Positions 42,657-51,637 of a DNA stretch of 64,000 nt are shown piece after piece; the stretch's first letter is position 1; each line of letters begins with the position of its first letter. The DNA is from Dokdonia sinensis (GTDB taxonomy: Bacteria > Bacteroidota > Bacteroidia > Flavobacteriales > Flavobacteriaceae), in the NCBI RefSeq assembly GCF_003688895.1, contig NZ_REFV01000005.1, positions 163,118 through 227,117 on the forward strand, written 5' to 3'. The notes beneath the pieces are model-generated. The model had not been told where the DNA came from. It made no database searches and saw nothing but the letters and a program-made list of their open reading frames with translations. Made by a program: the position numbers and the translations under genes.

Positions 42657-43271
42657 TTAATTGCCAAATTTATAAGATAAACTGATGATCCATTGTTTTG
42701 GTCTAGTATCGATTCTAAAACCTGCATCTTGTACTTCTGTACTTGACACAACTTCATTCTCTTGGAAAGCCCCCTCATATCTTAGATCAATTTCTAGTTT
42801 ACCTAAATCTAGGCCTGCGCCTATCTGATAACCCACGGTAACATCATTTTCTGGATCTTCGAGATCAAAGGAATCAGTATTTGCTTCAAATTCATCATCA
42901 AGTATGTATTGTAGGGACGGACCTGCTTTTATATTAAGAGGCCCTAAAATATGAATACCAACTAGAACGGGAAGATCAATCTTACGGATGTCATATCGTG
43001 CGTCGAGATCGTTGTCTTCAAAACCTGAGTTTAATTTAGTGTAAACAAGTTCTGGCTGAAGAAAAATACCGGAAAATTCGATCTTTCCAAATATTCCAAA
43101 ATGATACCCGGCCTTGTTTTCGCTATCTATTTTACCATCTCCAAAAATAGAAAAAGTCGTTAAGTCTCCCGTGGCCCCATAATTAAGACCTCCTTTAATA
43201 CCAAAGGATGAATTCTGTCCGAAAGCCGTGATGCCTGATAAGAGCATTACGGTCACAATGAAAATTTTCAT
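42657..43271 (-). CDS. PorT-like outer-membrane beta-barrel protein
   Basis: 204 residues from ATG 43271, with a signal peptide (MKIFIVTVMLLSGITAFGQ). Eight to ten amphipathic strands begin with SSFGIKGGLNYGATGD and end WIISLSYKFGN, whose aromatic end favours barrel assembly. It matches the small Bacteroidota outer_membrane_beta-barrel (PorT) family. Function within the group is unknown. Confidence 0.85.
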   Translation of the reverse strand: MKIFIVTVMLLSGITAFGQNSSFGIKGGLNYGATGDLTTFSIFGDGKIDSENKAGYHFGIFGKIEFSGIFLQPELVYTKLNSGFEDNDLDARYDIRKIDLPVLVGIHILGPLNIKAGPSLQYILDDEFEANTDSFDLEDPENDVTVGYQIGAGLDLGKLEIDLRYEGAFQENEVVSSTEVQDAGFRIDTRPKQWIISLSYKFGN

Positions 43272-43323
43272 AATTGTTTGTTTTTTAATACTAGGCTCCA
43301 TTACCTAATACTTGATTAATGAC

Positions 43324-43358
43324 AAATAAAAAGGCAGAATGTTTCAATATTCTGCCTT
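43324..43358 (-). terminator. Terminator after the transketolase C-terminal gene
   Basis: AAGGCAGAAT (43331-43340) pairs with ATTCTGCCTT (43349-43358); the minus strand continues with TTTTTATTT. Confidence 0.9.
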
Positions 43359-43389
43359 ATGTTTCTAAAAAACGTATGTTAGGGTGTCT

Positions 43390-44343
43390 TTATTTCCTTT
43401 TTACAACTTTTTGTGCTGCTTTTACAATAGCATCAGCATTAAGTCCGTATTTTTCCATAAGCTGGGCAGGAGTTCCACTTTCTCCAAAGGTATCTTGTGT
43501 TGCCACAAATTCTTGTGGCGTAGGATGTTCTAGTGATAGTTCACGAGCCACGCTTTCTCCTAGACCACCTAAATAGTTATGCTCTTCGGCAGTGACAATA
43601 CAACCTGTTTTCTTAACAGATTTGAGAATGGCTTCTTTGTCAAGAGGTTTTATAGTGTGAATGTCAATAACATCTGCACTGATGCCTTTTTCATTTAAAG
43701 TTTTAGCCGCTTCTAGCGCTTCCCAGACTAAATGTCCTGTAGCTACGATAGTGACGTCATTTCCTTCTTGCAATTGTACTGCTTTTCCTATTTCAAATTT
43801 CTGATCTGCTGGTGTGAAGTTGGGCACAACTGGACGTCCAAAACGCAAGTAAACTGGCCCTTTATGGTCTGCAATGGCAATAGTGGCAGCCTTCGTTTGA
43901 TTATAATCACAAGTATTAATTACGGTCATTCCTGGCAACATCTTCATTAACCCGATATCTTCAAGAATCTGGTGCGTTGCCCCATCTTCACCTAGAGTGA
44001 GTCCAGCGTGTGAGGCACAGATCTTCACATTCTTGCCCGAGTAGGCAATAGATTGTCTTATTTGATCATAAACACGACCTGTAGAAAAATTTGCAAAGGT
44101 TCCTGTGAAGGGTATTTTTCCTCCAATTGTAAGACCTGCCGCGATGCCCATCATATTTGCTTCGGCGATACCTATTTGGAAGAATCGTTCTGGATTTTCA
44201 TCGATGAACTGTTGCATTTTTAGTGAGCCTATAAGATCTGCACAAAGCGCAACAACATGTTCATTTGTTCTACCTAATTCCGTCAGTCCTGCCCCGAAAC
44301 CCGAGCGTGTATCTTTACTTCCTGTATTTTCGTATGTTTTCAT
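43390..44343 (-). CDS. Transketolase, C-terminal subunit
   Basis: 317 residues: the pyrimidine-binding and C-terminal domains of transketolase. SRSGFGAGLTELGRTNEHVVALCADL opens it; IGIAEANMMGIAAGL holds the catalytic Glu, and HAGLTLGEDGATHQ is in the active site. The C-terminal domain has VTAEEHNYLGGLGESVA. It pairs with the separate N-terminal subunit (45113-45958) in the pentose phosphate pathway. The gene between the halves overlaps its start by 4 nt. Confidence 0.95.
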   Translation of the reverse strand: MKTYENTGSKDTRSGFGAGLTELGRTNEHVVALCADLIGSLKMQQFIDENPERFFQIGIAEANMMGIAAGLTIGGKIPFTGTFANFSTGRVYDQIRQSIAYSGKNVKICASHAGLTLGEDGATHQILEDIGLMKMLPGMTVINTCDYNQTKAATIAIADHKGPVYLRFGRPVVPNFTPADQKFEIGKAVQLQEGNDVTIVATGHLVWEALEAAKTLNEKGISADVIDIHTIKPLDKEAILKSVKKTGCIVTAEEHNYLGGLGESVARELSLEHPTPQEFVATQDTFGESGTPAQLMEKYGLNADAIVKAAQKVVKRK

Positions 44344-45041
44344 AACTTTTCTCCTAAATAGTAATCGTAGTGTATTGTTTTTTTCTCCTCGTTTATTCTG
44401 ATGGCAGAAAGTAATTGATTTCCATTTTGTTCTACCTTTATAATAAGCCCTTTAGGTAGATCTTTAGTCAGAGGTTTATTTAATTTCTTTCCGGCGACCA
44501 TCTCTACAATGTATTGAAATATTGCTGTGGAGTTTATATCCTTAGAATCATCTATTGTCATTAACATAGAGCTACCTGGATTATTGGAGGGATAAATTTC
44601 ATAAATAGGGTATTCGCTGCCCATAACCACATTCGTCTGTCCGGTAGAAATTACTTTGAGTGCTATATCGTCCATCTTTGCTAGATTATCTTGCTTCAAG
44701 AATTGTCCAGCATTTAATTTCATCATCATGGCAGTGTCATCATTTTCTAATCCTACAATTAAATCTCCAGTTTCTAACTCAAATACAATATTTGAAGTTA
44801 ATGAATTTTCCACCTTAGGATTATTTGAGAGAAAGCCCTGCCCTAAGCTTTTGGCAATAAAATCAGAATTACTCCAGAGATATTTGCCTTCTTTATGAAA
44901 TGCAACTTTTACGGTATCTGTGGTTTGCTTTTCTCGGTTTGGAATTTCATAATCCACCACGTAATCAAAAGAATACATATTATTTTGACTATGGGTAACA
45001 AGCGAGAACAGAAATAAAGCTACTAAAGTAATTTTCTTCAT
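44340..45041 (-). CDS. Exported protein of unknown function between the transketolase halves
   Basis: 233 residues with a signal peptide (MKKITLVALFLFSLVTHSQ). Mostly beta (YSFDYVVDYEIPNREKQTTDTVKVAFHKEGKYLW, YPIYEIYPSNNPGSSMLMTID). It looks like a GLPGLI/DUF4412-type exported protein, low certainty. It shares an ATGA overlap with the transketolase C-terminal gene, so the two are translationally coupled. Confidence 0.72.
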   Translation of the reverse strand: MKKITLVALFLFSLVTHSQNNMYSFDYVVDYEIPNREKQTTDTVKVAFHKEGKYLWSNSDFIAKSLGQGFLSNNPKVENSLTSNIVFELETGDLIVGLENDDTAMMMKLNAGQFLKQDNLAKMDDIALKVISTGQTNVVMGSEYPIYEIYPSNNPGSSMLMTIDDSKDINSTAIFQYIVEMVAGKKLNKPLTKDLPKGLIIKVEQNGNQLLSAIRINEEKKTIHYDYYLGEKL

Positions 45042-45084
45042 ATCAATCTTAAATATTAGTACGTTACTTAAATTTTTTGTGATA

Positions 45085-45108
45085 TTTACGCTTTCGCGAA
45101 AGCGTAAA
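45085..45108. repeat. Palindrome copy 10 (24 bp, longest)
   Basis: The same core with arms extended to TTTACGC on the left and GCGTAAA on the right: a perfect 24-bp inverted repeat. It lies 4 bp beyond the transketolase N-terminal stop, between it and the exported-protein gene. Confidence 0.95.
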
Positions 45109-45112
45109 CCTT

Positions 45113-45958
45113 TTAGTAGTCTCCTAAAGTTTCTGGGTTTTGAGATAAGCCATCTGCTAGTTGCTCATCGTTAGGCGCTTTCCCGTGCCAGGCGTGGGTG
45201 TGCATCATAAAATCTACACCATTTCCCATCACGGTGTGAAGGAGGATACAAACAGGTTTTCCATTACCAGAAAGTGATTTTGCCTTTTTCAGTCCATTGA
45301 TAATAGCCGAAAGGTTATTGCCATCTTCTATATCCAATACCGTCCAGCCAAAGGCTTCAAACTTTGCACGTACATTTCCTAAATCCAAAACCTTATCTGT
45401 ACTTCCGTCTATCTGCTGTCCATTAAGATCTACTGTGGCTATAAGATTATCTACTTGGTTTGCAGCAGCATACATAATTGCCTCCCAGTTCTGACCCTCT
45501 TGAAGTTCACCGTCACCCATCAGAGCAAAAACCGTGTGCTTATCTTTATTAAGCTTTTTTGCCTGTGCGGCACCTATGGCAACACTAAGCCCTTGACCTA
45601 GAGAGCCAGAAGCGATTCGTATTCCTGGTAAACCTTCATGCGTAGTAGGGTGTCCCTGAAGTCTTGAGTTGAGCAGTCTAAATGTATTGAGCTCTTCTAC
45701 TGGGAAGTATCCAGAACGAGCTAAAACACTATAAAAAACGGGAGATATGTGACCGTTAGAAAGAAAGAAAAGGTCTTCTTCAATACCGTCCATATCAAAT
45801 CCATCTCTACGCTCCATAACTTCCTGATATAGGGCGACAAAAAACTCTGCGCATCCTAATGAACCCCCAGGGTGTCCTGAATTTACTTTATGTACTTGGC
45901 GCAAGATGTCCCTGCGTACTTGTGTGACAAATGCCTCTAGTTGCTGTATGTCTGCCAT
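45113..45958 (-). CDS. Transketolase, N-terminal (TPP-binding) subunit
   Basis: 281 residues from ATG 45958 (the longer frame to 46006 adds an unlikely N-terminus). NSGHPGGSLGCAEFFVALY opens the domain. The TPP motif is GDGELQEGQNWEAIMYAAANQVDNLIATVDLNGQ (GDG ... N), and LNSRLQGHPTTHEGLPGIRIASGSLGQGL follows the family. It works with the C-terminal subunit, about 0.8 kb downstream. Confidence 0.95.
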   Translation of the reverse strand: MADIQQLEAFVTQVRRDILRQVHKVNSGHPGGSLGCAEFFVALYQEVMERRDGFDMDGIEEDLFFLSNGHISPVFYSVLARSGYFPVEELNTFRLLNSRLQGHPTTHEGLPGIRIASGSLGQGLSVAIGAAQAKKLNKDKHTVFALMGDGELQEGQNWEAIMYAAANQVDNLIATVDLNGQQIDGSTDKVLDLGNVRAKFEAFGWTVLDIEDGNNLSAIINGLKKAKSLSGNGKPVCILLHTVMGNGVDFMMHTHAWHGKAPNDEQLADGLSQNPETLGDY

Positions 45959-46006
45959 TGTTTTATATTTTAAGATAAAAATACTGTTTTGATTGCCTTT
46001 AAACAA

Positions 46007-46034
46007 TGAACCCCGAATTAGATTTCGGGGTTCA
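46007..46034 (-). terminator. Hairpin between the SRPBCC and transketolase genes
   Basis: Perfect 11-bp stem TGAACCCCGAA/TTCGGGGTTCA with a 6-nt loop. The T-tract on the minus side is weak (TTGTTTAAA), so termination may be partial. Confidence 0.65.
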
Positions 46035-46058
46035 GTATACTTTTATGGAATTGATATA

Positions 46059-46451
46059 TTATTCTATCCTATCCATATTATCTGATAATGTTGCAATAAA
46101 CTTTGTGATGGGACCTTTAATCATCATACGCATCATTGCATTAAATGTACCTTCAAAGAGTAGTTGCACCTCAGTTTCATCTTCATCTATCTCATTGATA
46201 TCTGCAGTTAGGGTAAACGCAAGTTTATCACTTGCTGCTCCCAATACTACTTCTGAGTAAGGAGTTCCTTCCTTGAGATCTAGAACGATTTCTGGCATAC
46301 CTTTAAGTGCAAATAGAAAACGCTCGTCGCTTATCTTTTCAAACTTAGTATCCTCTGGCATTAATTTTTCAAAATTACCGATATCCATTAGGAAGTTGTA
46401 AACCTTTTCTGGAGATGCGTTAACTGTTTTTATTGGACTTTCTAAATTCAT
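46059..46451 (-). CDS. SRPBCC family protein
   Basis: 130 residues from ATG 46451. The START/SRPBCC helix-grip fold is suggested by SPEKVYNFLMDIGNFEKLMPEDTKFEKISDERFLFALKGMPEIVLDL and the C-terminal helix KGPITKFIATLSDNMDRI. It may bind a hydrophobic ligand; ligand unknown. It is 19 nt downstream of pyrE on the same strand and is likely cotranscribed. Confidence 0.82.
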   Translation of the reverse strand: MNLESPIKTVNASPEKVYNFLMDIGNFEKLMPEDTKFEKISDERFLFALKGMPEIVLDLKEGTPYSEVVLGAASDKLAFTLTADINEIDEDETEVQLLFEGTFNAMMRMMIKGPITKFIATLSDNMDRIE

Positions 46452-46470
46452 TGAGTTGGTGTTAAAAGGT

Positions 46471-47112
46471 TTATTGCCCCCAGTTTGCTGGGTCACTACG
46501 CCACGATTGTAGAGCTTCTTGTTCTTGAGTTGTAATATAATTAGTATCTGCCGCTTGTTCTAACAAGTGCGAATAATCGCTAAGTGTATGTAGTTGTATA
46601 GCCGCTTTTTCAAAATTCTCTGAAGCTGTCTCAAAACCGTACGTAAATATAGCCAGCATCCCCTTTACATGCGCTCCTTCGGCTTTTAGCGCTTCAACCG
46701 CCATAAGACTACTTTTTCCTGTACTTATGAGATCCTCTATGACTACAACAGAACTTCCAGGTTCTAAGTGACCTTCGATTTGATTTTTACGTCCGTGCTT
46801 TTTTGGCTCTGGGCGTACGTAGGCAAAGGGTAAGTTTAGATAATCTGCTACTAGCATCCCAATTCCTATAGCTCCAGTTGCTACTCCTACAATGGCGTCT
46901 GGTTTCCCGTACACGCGTTCTATCTGCTTTGCCATCTCTTGATGCAGGAAATTTCTAATTGCTGGATAAGAGAGTGTGATGCGGTTATCGCAATAAATAG
47001 GAGATTTCCATCCCGATGCCCAAGTAAAAGGTGCTTGTGGTTGTAATTTTATTGCGTTAATTTGCAGTAAAAGTTCGGCAGTTTTTTTTGCCGTTTCTTT
47101 GTCTAAAATCAT
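46471..47112 (-). CDS. pyrE: Orotate phosphoribosyltransferase
   Basis: 213 residues from ATG 47112. FTWASGWKSPIYCDNRITLSYP is the orotate region, YVRPEPKKHGRKNQIEG the flexible catalytic loop, and VVVIEDLISTGKSSL the PRPP motif. It makes OMP in pyrimidine synthesis. Its start codon lies 7 nt from the divergent Nudix start. A TACATTTG -7 box (47124-47117) would make the message nearly leaderless. Confidence 0.96.
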   Translation of the reverse strand: MILDKETAKKTAELLLQINAIKLQPQAPFTWASGWKSPIYCDNRITLSYPAIRNFLHQEMAKQIERVYGKPDAIVGVATGAIGIGMLVADYLNLPFAYVRPEPKKHGRKNQIEGHLEPGSSVVVIEDLISTGKSSLMAVEALKAEGAHVKGMLAIFTYGFETASENFEKAAIQLHTLSDYSHLLEQAADTNYITTQEQEALQSWRSDPANWGQ

Positions 47113-47116
47113 ACTG

Positions 47117-47124
47117 CAAATGTA
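47117..47124 (-). promoter_or_regulatory. -7 box of pyrE overlapping the Nudix start codon
   Basis: The minus strand reads TACATTTG. Its end is only 4 nt before the pyrE ATG, and the plus strand here contains the Nudix ATG (47120-47122). No -33 TTG is seen. Confidence 0.4.
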
Positions 47125-47743
47125 TAAAGTTTTTGTGAATGATATTCCTATTATACTCACAACCGAAAAGGATATAGGAAAGAAATATAAATCGATTCCT
47201 ATTAAATCGGTTAAGCTCAAGAAGTTGATAAAAAAAATATATGACGGAGAGCAACTCTACATTAATCTTTATCATCGTAATGAGGAGAAATTATTGGCAC
47301 ACCTCAAAAAGAAAATGAAACTAGTCGTAGCTGGAGGGGGGCTTGTTTATAATGACAATAAAGAAATATTATTCATTCACCGTAATGGACGTTGGGATTT
47401 GCCTAAAGGTAAAATAGAAAAGGGAGAAGATATAGAAGAATGCGCCCTGCGAGAAGTCCAAGAAGAAACTGGTGTTGAAGGTTTAAAAATCACAAAACCG
47501 CTAGAAATCACCTATCACGTTTTTAAGCGCAATGGAAAATTTCGTCTTAAGGAAACATTTTGGTATGAGATGCATACTAGCTCGACTAATGAACTTTTAC
47601 CCCAAAAGAAGGAAGGCATAAAAAAAGCAAAATGGCTTAATTTCCAAAAATCACAAAAAGCTTTAAACAAATCCTACGAAAACATAAAACTACTATTCCC
47701 TAAAGTATACTTAACGAAGCATCCTAACGATAGGGTAGCGTAG
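47120..47743 (+). CDS. Nudix hydrolase with N-terminal extension
   Basis: 207 residues from ATG 47120. About 65 N-terminal residues (MYKVFVNDIPIILTTEKDIG ...) precede the Nudix domain. The Nudix box GKIEKGEDIEECALREVQEETGVEG is complete (GX5EX7REVXEEXGU). Substrate unknown, possibly nucleotides or capped RNA. It is divergent from pyrE and overlaps the M14 peptidase gene on the other strand by 33 nt. Confidence 0.92.
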   Translation: MYKVFVNDIPIILTTEKDIGKKYKSIPIKSVKLKKLIKKIYDGEQLYINLYHRNEEKLLAHLKKKMKLVVAGGGLVYNDNKEILFIHRNGRWDLPKGKIEKGEDIEECALREVQEETGVEGLKITKPLEITYHVFKRNGKFRLKETFWYEMHTSSTNELLPQKKEGIKKAKWLNFQKSQKALNKSYENIKLLFPKVYLTKHPNDRVA

Positions 47744-49465
47744 ATGTGCCTTCTCGTAATAAGGGGATTGCTTGTGAATCCAGTCTAATTGTGCGTACCA
47801 ATTTTGAGCAAACTGAGAGTCTTCTTCTTTTTTTGCTTCAAATTCAGCTTTTATCTCAGGGTTGTTGTTCAAAAACTCTAAGGCTTTGTTTTCCCAAACA
47901 TAAGGAGAGAAACCTTCTTTTTGTTGTAAGATGGTATCAAAATAATTCCAGTTAAAGAAACTGTCCACCGCTTCTGGCTCTAGCGTTTCTAGCAGGTACC
48001 GCAATCCTTGCTTGTTGTCTTCTAACGATACTACGTAACCTCCTTTTTTTATGGTTACCTCCTCATTACTTTTTCTAACCTCAGTATTATAATGGGCATA
48101 ATGTCCTTCGTAGGGACTTCGGCGGGTATCGTAACTTGCTATGTGGTACACTTCGGCAGTAAATGTGGTGTCCTGTTTCAGTTGGTCAAAACGGATGTCA
48201 TTTTCCTTTAAAATCAGCGCAATATCTCTGTATCCTCGCGGGATGAAATAGGCCTTTGGAATGGTGACTTCTTTCGTTGGTTTAAAGTAGTCGTAGTAGG
48301 TGACATTTTTAGTAAACGGCTTATCGGTGTCATACTTTAGGCGTTGCATTCCTGTCACTTCACTAAGTTGCATTGCGCCTTCATACCCCAAAAATTCTAA
48401 AGTTGAAATGCGGGTGCTGTCTATGGCATATTGGATAGGGTAGGTTTCCGCTTTCGCGAAAGCGTTAAAAGCATCCTCCCTTAAATTCTTAATCCTAGAG
48501 CCTTCTTTTTCGGTGATTTCTATGACGCTTTTCATCAGTTCGTAAGTGCCCTCTACCCGAGGTTTGTAGGGTTTGAGCATATGGGTTTCTACCATTAGGC
48601 CCAGCGTGTTCCACAGCGACGTGTAGCCGGTGGAATATCTGGGTGAATCCATAAACTGTGAGAATCCTTGCTCCGGCGTACTGTTGAAGACATTTACGTA
48701 GGGTGTGATTTCCCAGTCTTTGGCCTTCAAACTGGCCTCAACTTGTGGGCGAAAATCTTGGTTTAGATATTCACCTAGAGCGCCTCCCAATTTATTGTGT
48801 TGTGTAAAAAGGTGAGTGAGTACATACTGGTAATCCGCGCCGTTGCTCACGTGGTTATCTATGAAAACGTCTGGAGTGACGAGGTGAAAAACTTCGGCAA
48901 AGGCTTGAGCGTTTTTCGTATCTCTCTTGATGAAATCACGGTTTAGGTCATAGTTGCGAGCGTTACCACGAAAACCGTATTCCTCGGGTCCGTTTTGATT
49001 TGTTCTTGTTGTACTGTTTCTGTTAAGTGCCCCACCTATATTATATACTGCAATGGCACCTATCCAAGTATTCTCAGGAGTTGCGATAGTTCCATTTGCG
49101 AGGTCGCGCATAAGCATCATCGTGGCATCTATACCGTCTGACTCACCGGGGTGGATTCCATTATTGATTAAAATACGGCGTACATCCATATCTTCTGCAA
49201 ACTCGCTGTCAAAAGAGCGATTGGGATTAAAAGTGACTAACGTTAATGGTTGCCCGATGTCCGTAGTTCCTACTTCATAGGTTTTTATGGAAGGATAGGC
49301 ATTATCCAGATCTTTGTAAAAGGAAATTACTTCGTCATACGTGGGCGTTTTAGTACCCTCACTTTTTTCAAAAGTGGTTGTAAAATCGATATCAGAGGGA
49401 GCGGTGCTATTTTGATTACAACCTAGTGCAAGTATGCAAATGGCTATGTAAAGAATGTTTTTCAT
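47711..49465 (-). CDS. M14 family zinc carboxypeptidase-like lipoprotein
   Basis: 584 residues. Lipobox LALGC with Cys16. The M14 zinc site is GIHPGESDG (HxxE), with the third ligand in VFIDNHVSNGADY. RNYDLNRDF is the substrate Arg/Asn region. About 250 further C-terminal residues are family-specific. A probable periplasmic or surface peptidase. Palindrome copy 11 is read as NAFAKAETYP. Confidence 0.88.
   Translation of the reverse strand: MKNILYIAICILALGCNQNSTAPSDIDFTTTFEKSEGTKTPTYDEVISFYKDLDNAYPSIKTYEVGTTDIGQPLTLVTFNPNRSFDSEFAEDMDVRRILINNGIHPGESDGIDATMMLMRDLANGTIATPENTWIGAIAVYNIGGALNRNSTTRTNQNGPEEYGFRGNARNYDLNRDFIKRDTKNAQAFAEVFHLVTPDVFIDNHVSNGADYQYVLTHLFTQHNKLGGALGEYLNQDFRPQVEASLKAKDWEITPYVNVFNSTPEQGFSQFMDSPRYSTGYTSLWNTLGLMVETHMLKPYKPRVEGTYELMKSVIEITEKEGSRIKNLREDAFNAFAKAETYPIQYAIDSTRISTLEFLGYEGAMQLSEVTGMQRLKYDTDKPFTKNVTYYDYFKPTKEVTIPKAYFIPRGYRDIALILKENDIRFDQLKQDTTFTAEVYHIASYDTRRSPYEGHYAHYNTEVRKSNEEVTIKKGGYVVSLEDNKQGLRYLLETLEPEAVDSFFNWNYFDTILQQKEGFSPYVWENKALEFLNNNPEIKAEFEAKKEEDSQFAQNWYAQLDWIHKQSPYYEKAHLRYPIVRMLR
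48449..48464. repeat. Palindrome copy 11 (inside the M14 gene)
   Basis: Perfect 16-bp CGCTTTCGCGAAAGCG, read as NAFAKAE on the minus strand. Confidence 0.95.
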
Positions 49466-49537
49466 AAAATTGAGATAGAGTTGTGAAGATACAAAGAGAC
49501 TGGAAATCTGAAAGCATGAGATGTTTTAAGCGCTGTC

Positions 49538-50197
49538 TTAAAAGAAAGGTTTGTACTGCATTGCTCTAAAATCGATGGTCGTAAACGAGGGATCCTTTGC
49601 CTTAAGATCTTTGTAAAGCGCAATGCTCCCCACAGCACGATTTGCCGCTCCAGATGGAGCGGTGAGAGAAACCGTATTAATCGTCCGCCCTTTCCACTCA
49701 AAAGAATATTGTCTGGGTACTTCGTTTGATAAGGTTTTTAGTTTTATGCCGAGTGGTTTGATATGTTTTCTAAAAAAATATTCTGGTCCATTTTTACTAT
49801 TGCCACCTGTAAAAAGCAATGTATCTATCTGAGTGTGTTTCTCGAGATATCCTAAAAGATTACGCAGCTCCACCGCTTGCATCCCGATGTCTGAGGCATC
49901 TATTTTATCTCTCCGTGATGAGGCAACAATATCGCACACACCAATTCCCCTCGATTTTAAAAAATCCTTACGTTGATCTATTGCTTTGCGAGTATCCTCA
50001 AAATCTAATTGCAGGTCAAATAGCTGATTGAGTATAGGCCACAATTGCCCATCAATACTCCCATAGCAGAAGTTTACATCACCCTTTTTTAATTCTCCCG
50101 TTGTAAATCTCGGTGGAGGCAATGTACCTACAATAAGCTTTGTTGCTTTCTCAAGATTAAAAGGTGGATAAGGATGGATATGATGGAAAAAGCTCAA
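49538..50197 (-). CDS. Uracil-DNA glycosylase superfamily protein
   Basis: 219 residues. ATKLIVGTLPPPRFTTGE occupies the place of the UDG G-x-x-P motif, IGVCDIVASSRRDK is a middle element, and TVSLTAPSGAANRAVG matches the C-terminal S-P-S loop position. It is distinct from Ung at 19183. Whether it removes uracil, hypoxanthine or another base is unknown. It lies 3 nt after yaaA, as one unit. Confidence 0.72.
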   Translation of the reverse strand: MSFFHHIHPYPPFNLEKATKLIVGTLPPPRFTTGELKKGDVNFCYGSIDGQLWPILNQLFDLQLDFEDTRKAIDQRKDFLKSRGIGVCDIVASSRRDKIDASDIGMQAVELRNLLGYLEKHTQIDTLLFTGGNSKNGPEYFFRKHIKPLGIKLKTLSNEVPRQYSFEWKGRTINTVSLTAPSGAANRAVGSIALYKDLKAKDPSFTTIDFRAMQYKPFF

Positions 50198-50200
50198 TAT

Positions 50201-50965
50201 TTATCGTATAAAAACTAGTTCATTCTTATCAAGATTAGAGTGCTCCTCACTAAATCCGTAGTCTTCATAATTGAAGCCTTTAAGGTCTTCAATGGTTTTC
50301 ACATCTTTATCTATAATGTACCGCACCATTAATCCTCTAGCTTTCTTTGCAAAGAAGGATATAATTTTGAGTTTTCCGTTTTTAAAATCTTTAAAGACAG
50401 GAGTGATAACTGGGACTTTAAGTTTTTTAGGCTGTAGCACCTTAAAATACTCGTTGCTCGCAAGATTAATAAAAAGCTCGCCTTCCTCCATTTCTTTATT
50501 TAACGCTTCTGTAAGTGTATCCCCCCAGAATTCATATAGATTCTCATTACGTTGGATTTTAAGTTTGGTCCCCATCTCTAGGCGATAGGCTTGCATTAAA
50601 TCAAGAGGTCGTAAAATACCGTACAGACCTGAGAGAATACGCAATGAATCTTGTAGCTTATCCAGTTTCTCTGTTGGAATCGTGTATGCATCTAGTCCTG
50701 TGTACACATCTCCATCAAAGGTGTACATCGCTGGCCTCGCGTTGCTTTTTGTAAAAGGAACTTCGAAGTCGTTGTAGCGTTGGTAATTTAAATCTGCTAG
50801 CTTTTCAGAAATGGACATTAATTCACCTATTTCCTTTTTTGTTTTGCGAGAGAGATTTTTATTGAGTATTTCGGCTTGTTCTAAAAATTTGGGCTGGGTA
50901 CCTCTAGCTGTAGGTAAATCTGACTCAAAGTTGAGCGACTTTGCTGGCGAAATGACAATCTTCAT
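50201..50965 (-). CDS. yaaA: YaaA peroxide-stress protein
   Basis: 254 residues from ATG 50965. [18 protein letters not shown] opens it as in E. coli Yaa[23 protein letters not shown] and [12 protein letters not shown] are family landmarks. It limits iron-driven DNA damage during peroxide stress. A TAATTTTG -7 box at 50990-50983 (minus) lies just upstream, within the longer frame, which supports the start. Pairing with a DNA glycosylase gene fits oxidative damage control (inferred). Confidence 0.92.
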   Translation of the reverse strand: MKIVISPAKSLNFESDLPTARGTQPKFLEQAEILNKNLSRKTKKEIGELMSISEKLADLNYQRYNDFEVPFTKSNARPAMYTFDGDVYTGLDAYTIPTEKLDKLQDSLRILSGLYGILRPLDLMQAYRLEMGTKLKIQRNENLYEFWGDTLTEALNKEMEEGELFINLASNEYFKVLQPKKLKVPVITPVFKDFKNGKLKIISFFAKKARGLMVRYIIDKDVKTIEDLKGFNYEDYGFSEEHSNLDKNELVFIR

Positions 50966-51125
50966 AACAGTTTTCTTTTTCTCAAAATTAAGAAATCTCA
51001 ATCGGAAACATTGCCTGCGAGATTGTTTTTGGTTATGAATGGATGTAGGTAAGTGATGGCCTGTTCAATTTGTAAAATTAGTTTCGTTTCTTAAATTAAA
51101 TGTGTCTGTAATCTAAAGGTTAGTG

Positions 51126-51133
51126 TATTTTTG
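51126..51133 (+). promoter_or_regulatory. -7 box of rnpB
   Basis: TATTTTTG (TAnnTTTG), ending 5 nt before the first base of the RNA, the normal spacing to a transcription start. Confidence 0.7.
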
Positions 51134-51138
51134 CCTTT

Positions 51139-51452
51139 GCAAGTCGTTCTATCGCTGGCACGTCTCAGGGCGAGCTGGAGGAAAGTCCGGACACCGTAGG
51201 GAAGCATAGCGGGTAATCCCCGTCGTCCCAAACTCGTTTTGGGAGAGGACCAGTGCAACAGAAAGTATGTACAGATAATGCTGTAGTGAAACCAGGTAAA
51301 CTCTATGCGGTGCAATGTCAAGTATACCCACAGTTAAGTGCGTCCCGTGCGTTGTGGGAGGGTAGGCAGCTAGAGTGTTGCAGTAATGTAGCATCCAGAT
51401 AAATGATAGAAGTCACGCCTTGCGTGATACAGAATCCGGCTTATAGACTTGC
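51139..51452 (+). ncRNA. rnpB: RNase P RNA
   Basis: The 5' GCAAGTC pairs with the 3' GACTTGC (P1). Conserved region I is GAGGAAAGTCCGGAC (51178-51192). AGTGCAACAGAAAG, GGTAAACTC and AGATAAATGATAGAAG follow, and AGAATCCGGCTTATAGACTT is the standard 3' end. About 314 nt, bacterial type A layout. It is the catalytic subunit that trims tRNA 5' ends. Confidence 0.96.
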
Positions 51453-51460
51453 TTTATCAT

Positions 51461-51491
51461 AATCGTCGTACTTTAGGGTATGGCGATTTTT
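51461..51491 (+). terminator. Terminator of rnpB
   Basis: AATCGTC pairs with GGCGATT (one wobble), then TTTTT. Confidence 0.7.
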
Positions 51492-51507
51492 GTATTAATA
51501 ATTGGGA

Positions 51508-51529
51508 TTCCGCTTTCGCGAAAGCGGAA
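51508..51529. repeat. Palindrome copy 12 (22 bp, intergenic)
   Basis: The same core with arms TTCCGC and GCGGAA: a perfect 22-bp inverted repeat between rnpB and rsmD. The rest of the 51492-51637 spacer shows nothing else. Confidence 0.95.
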
Positions 51530-51637
51530 AAAGTAAATATTAAGTGTATATGTTATTGCAAAGGAGAGTTTGCATAAGACCTATTAAGATGAACCGATTA
51601 TAAAAATGTAAACAAAATTTAAGGTTTAACCTGAAGT

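Noticed and set aside
51091..51394. Two minus-strand frames of 76 and 81 codons
   Set aside because: They are antisense to RNase P RNA, whose conserved regions explain the sequence.
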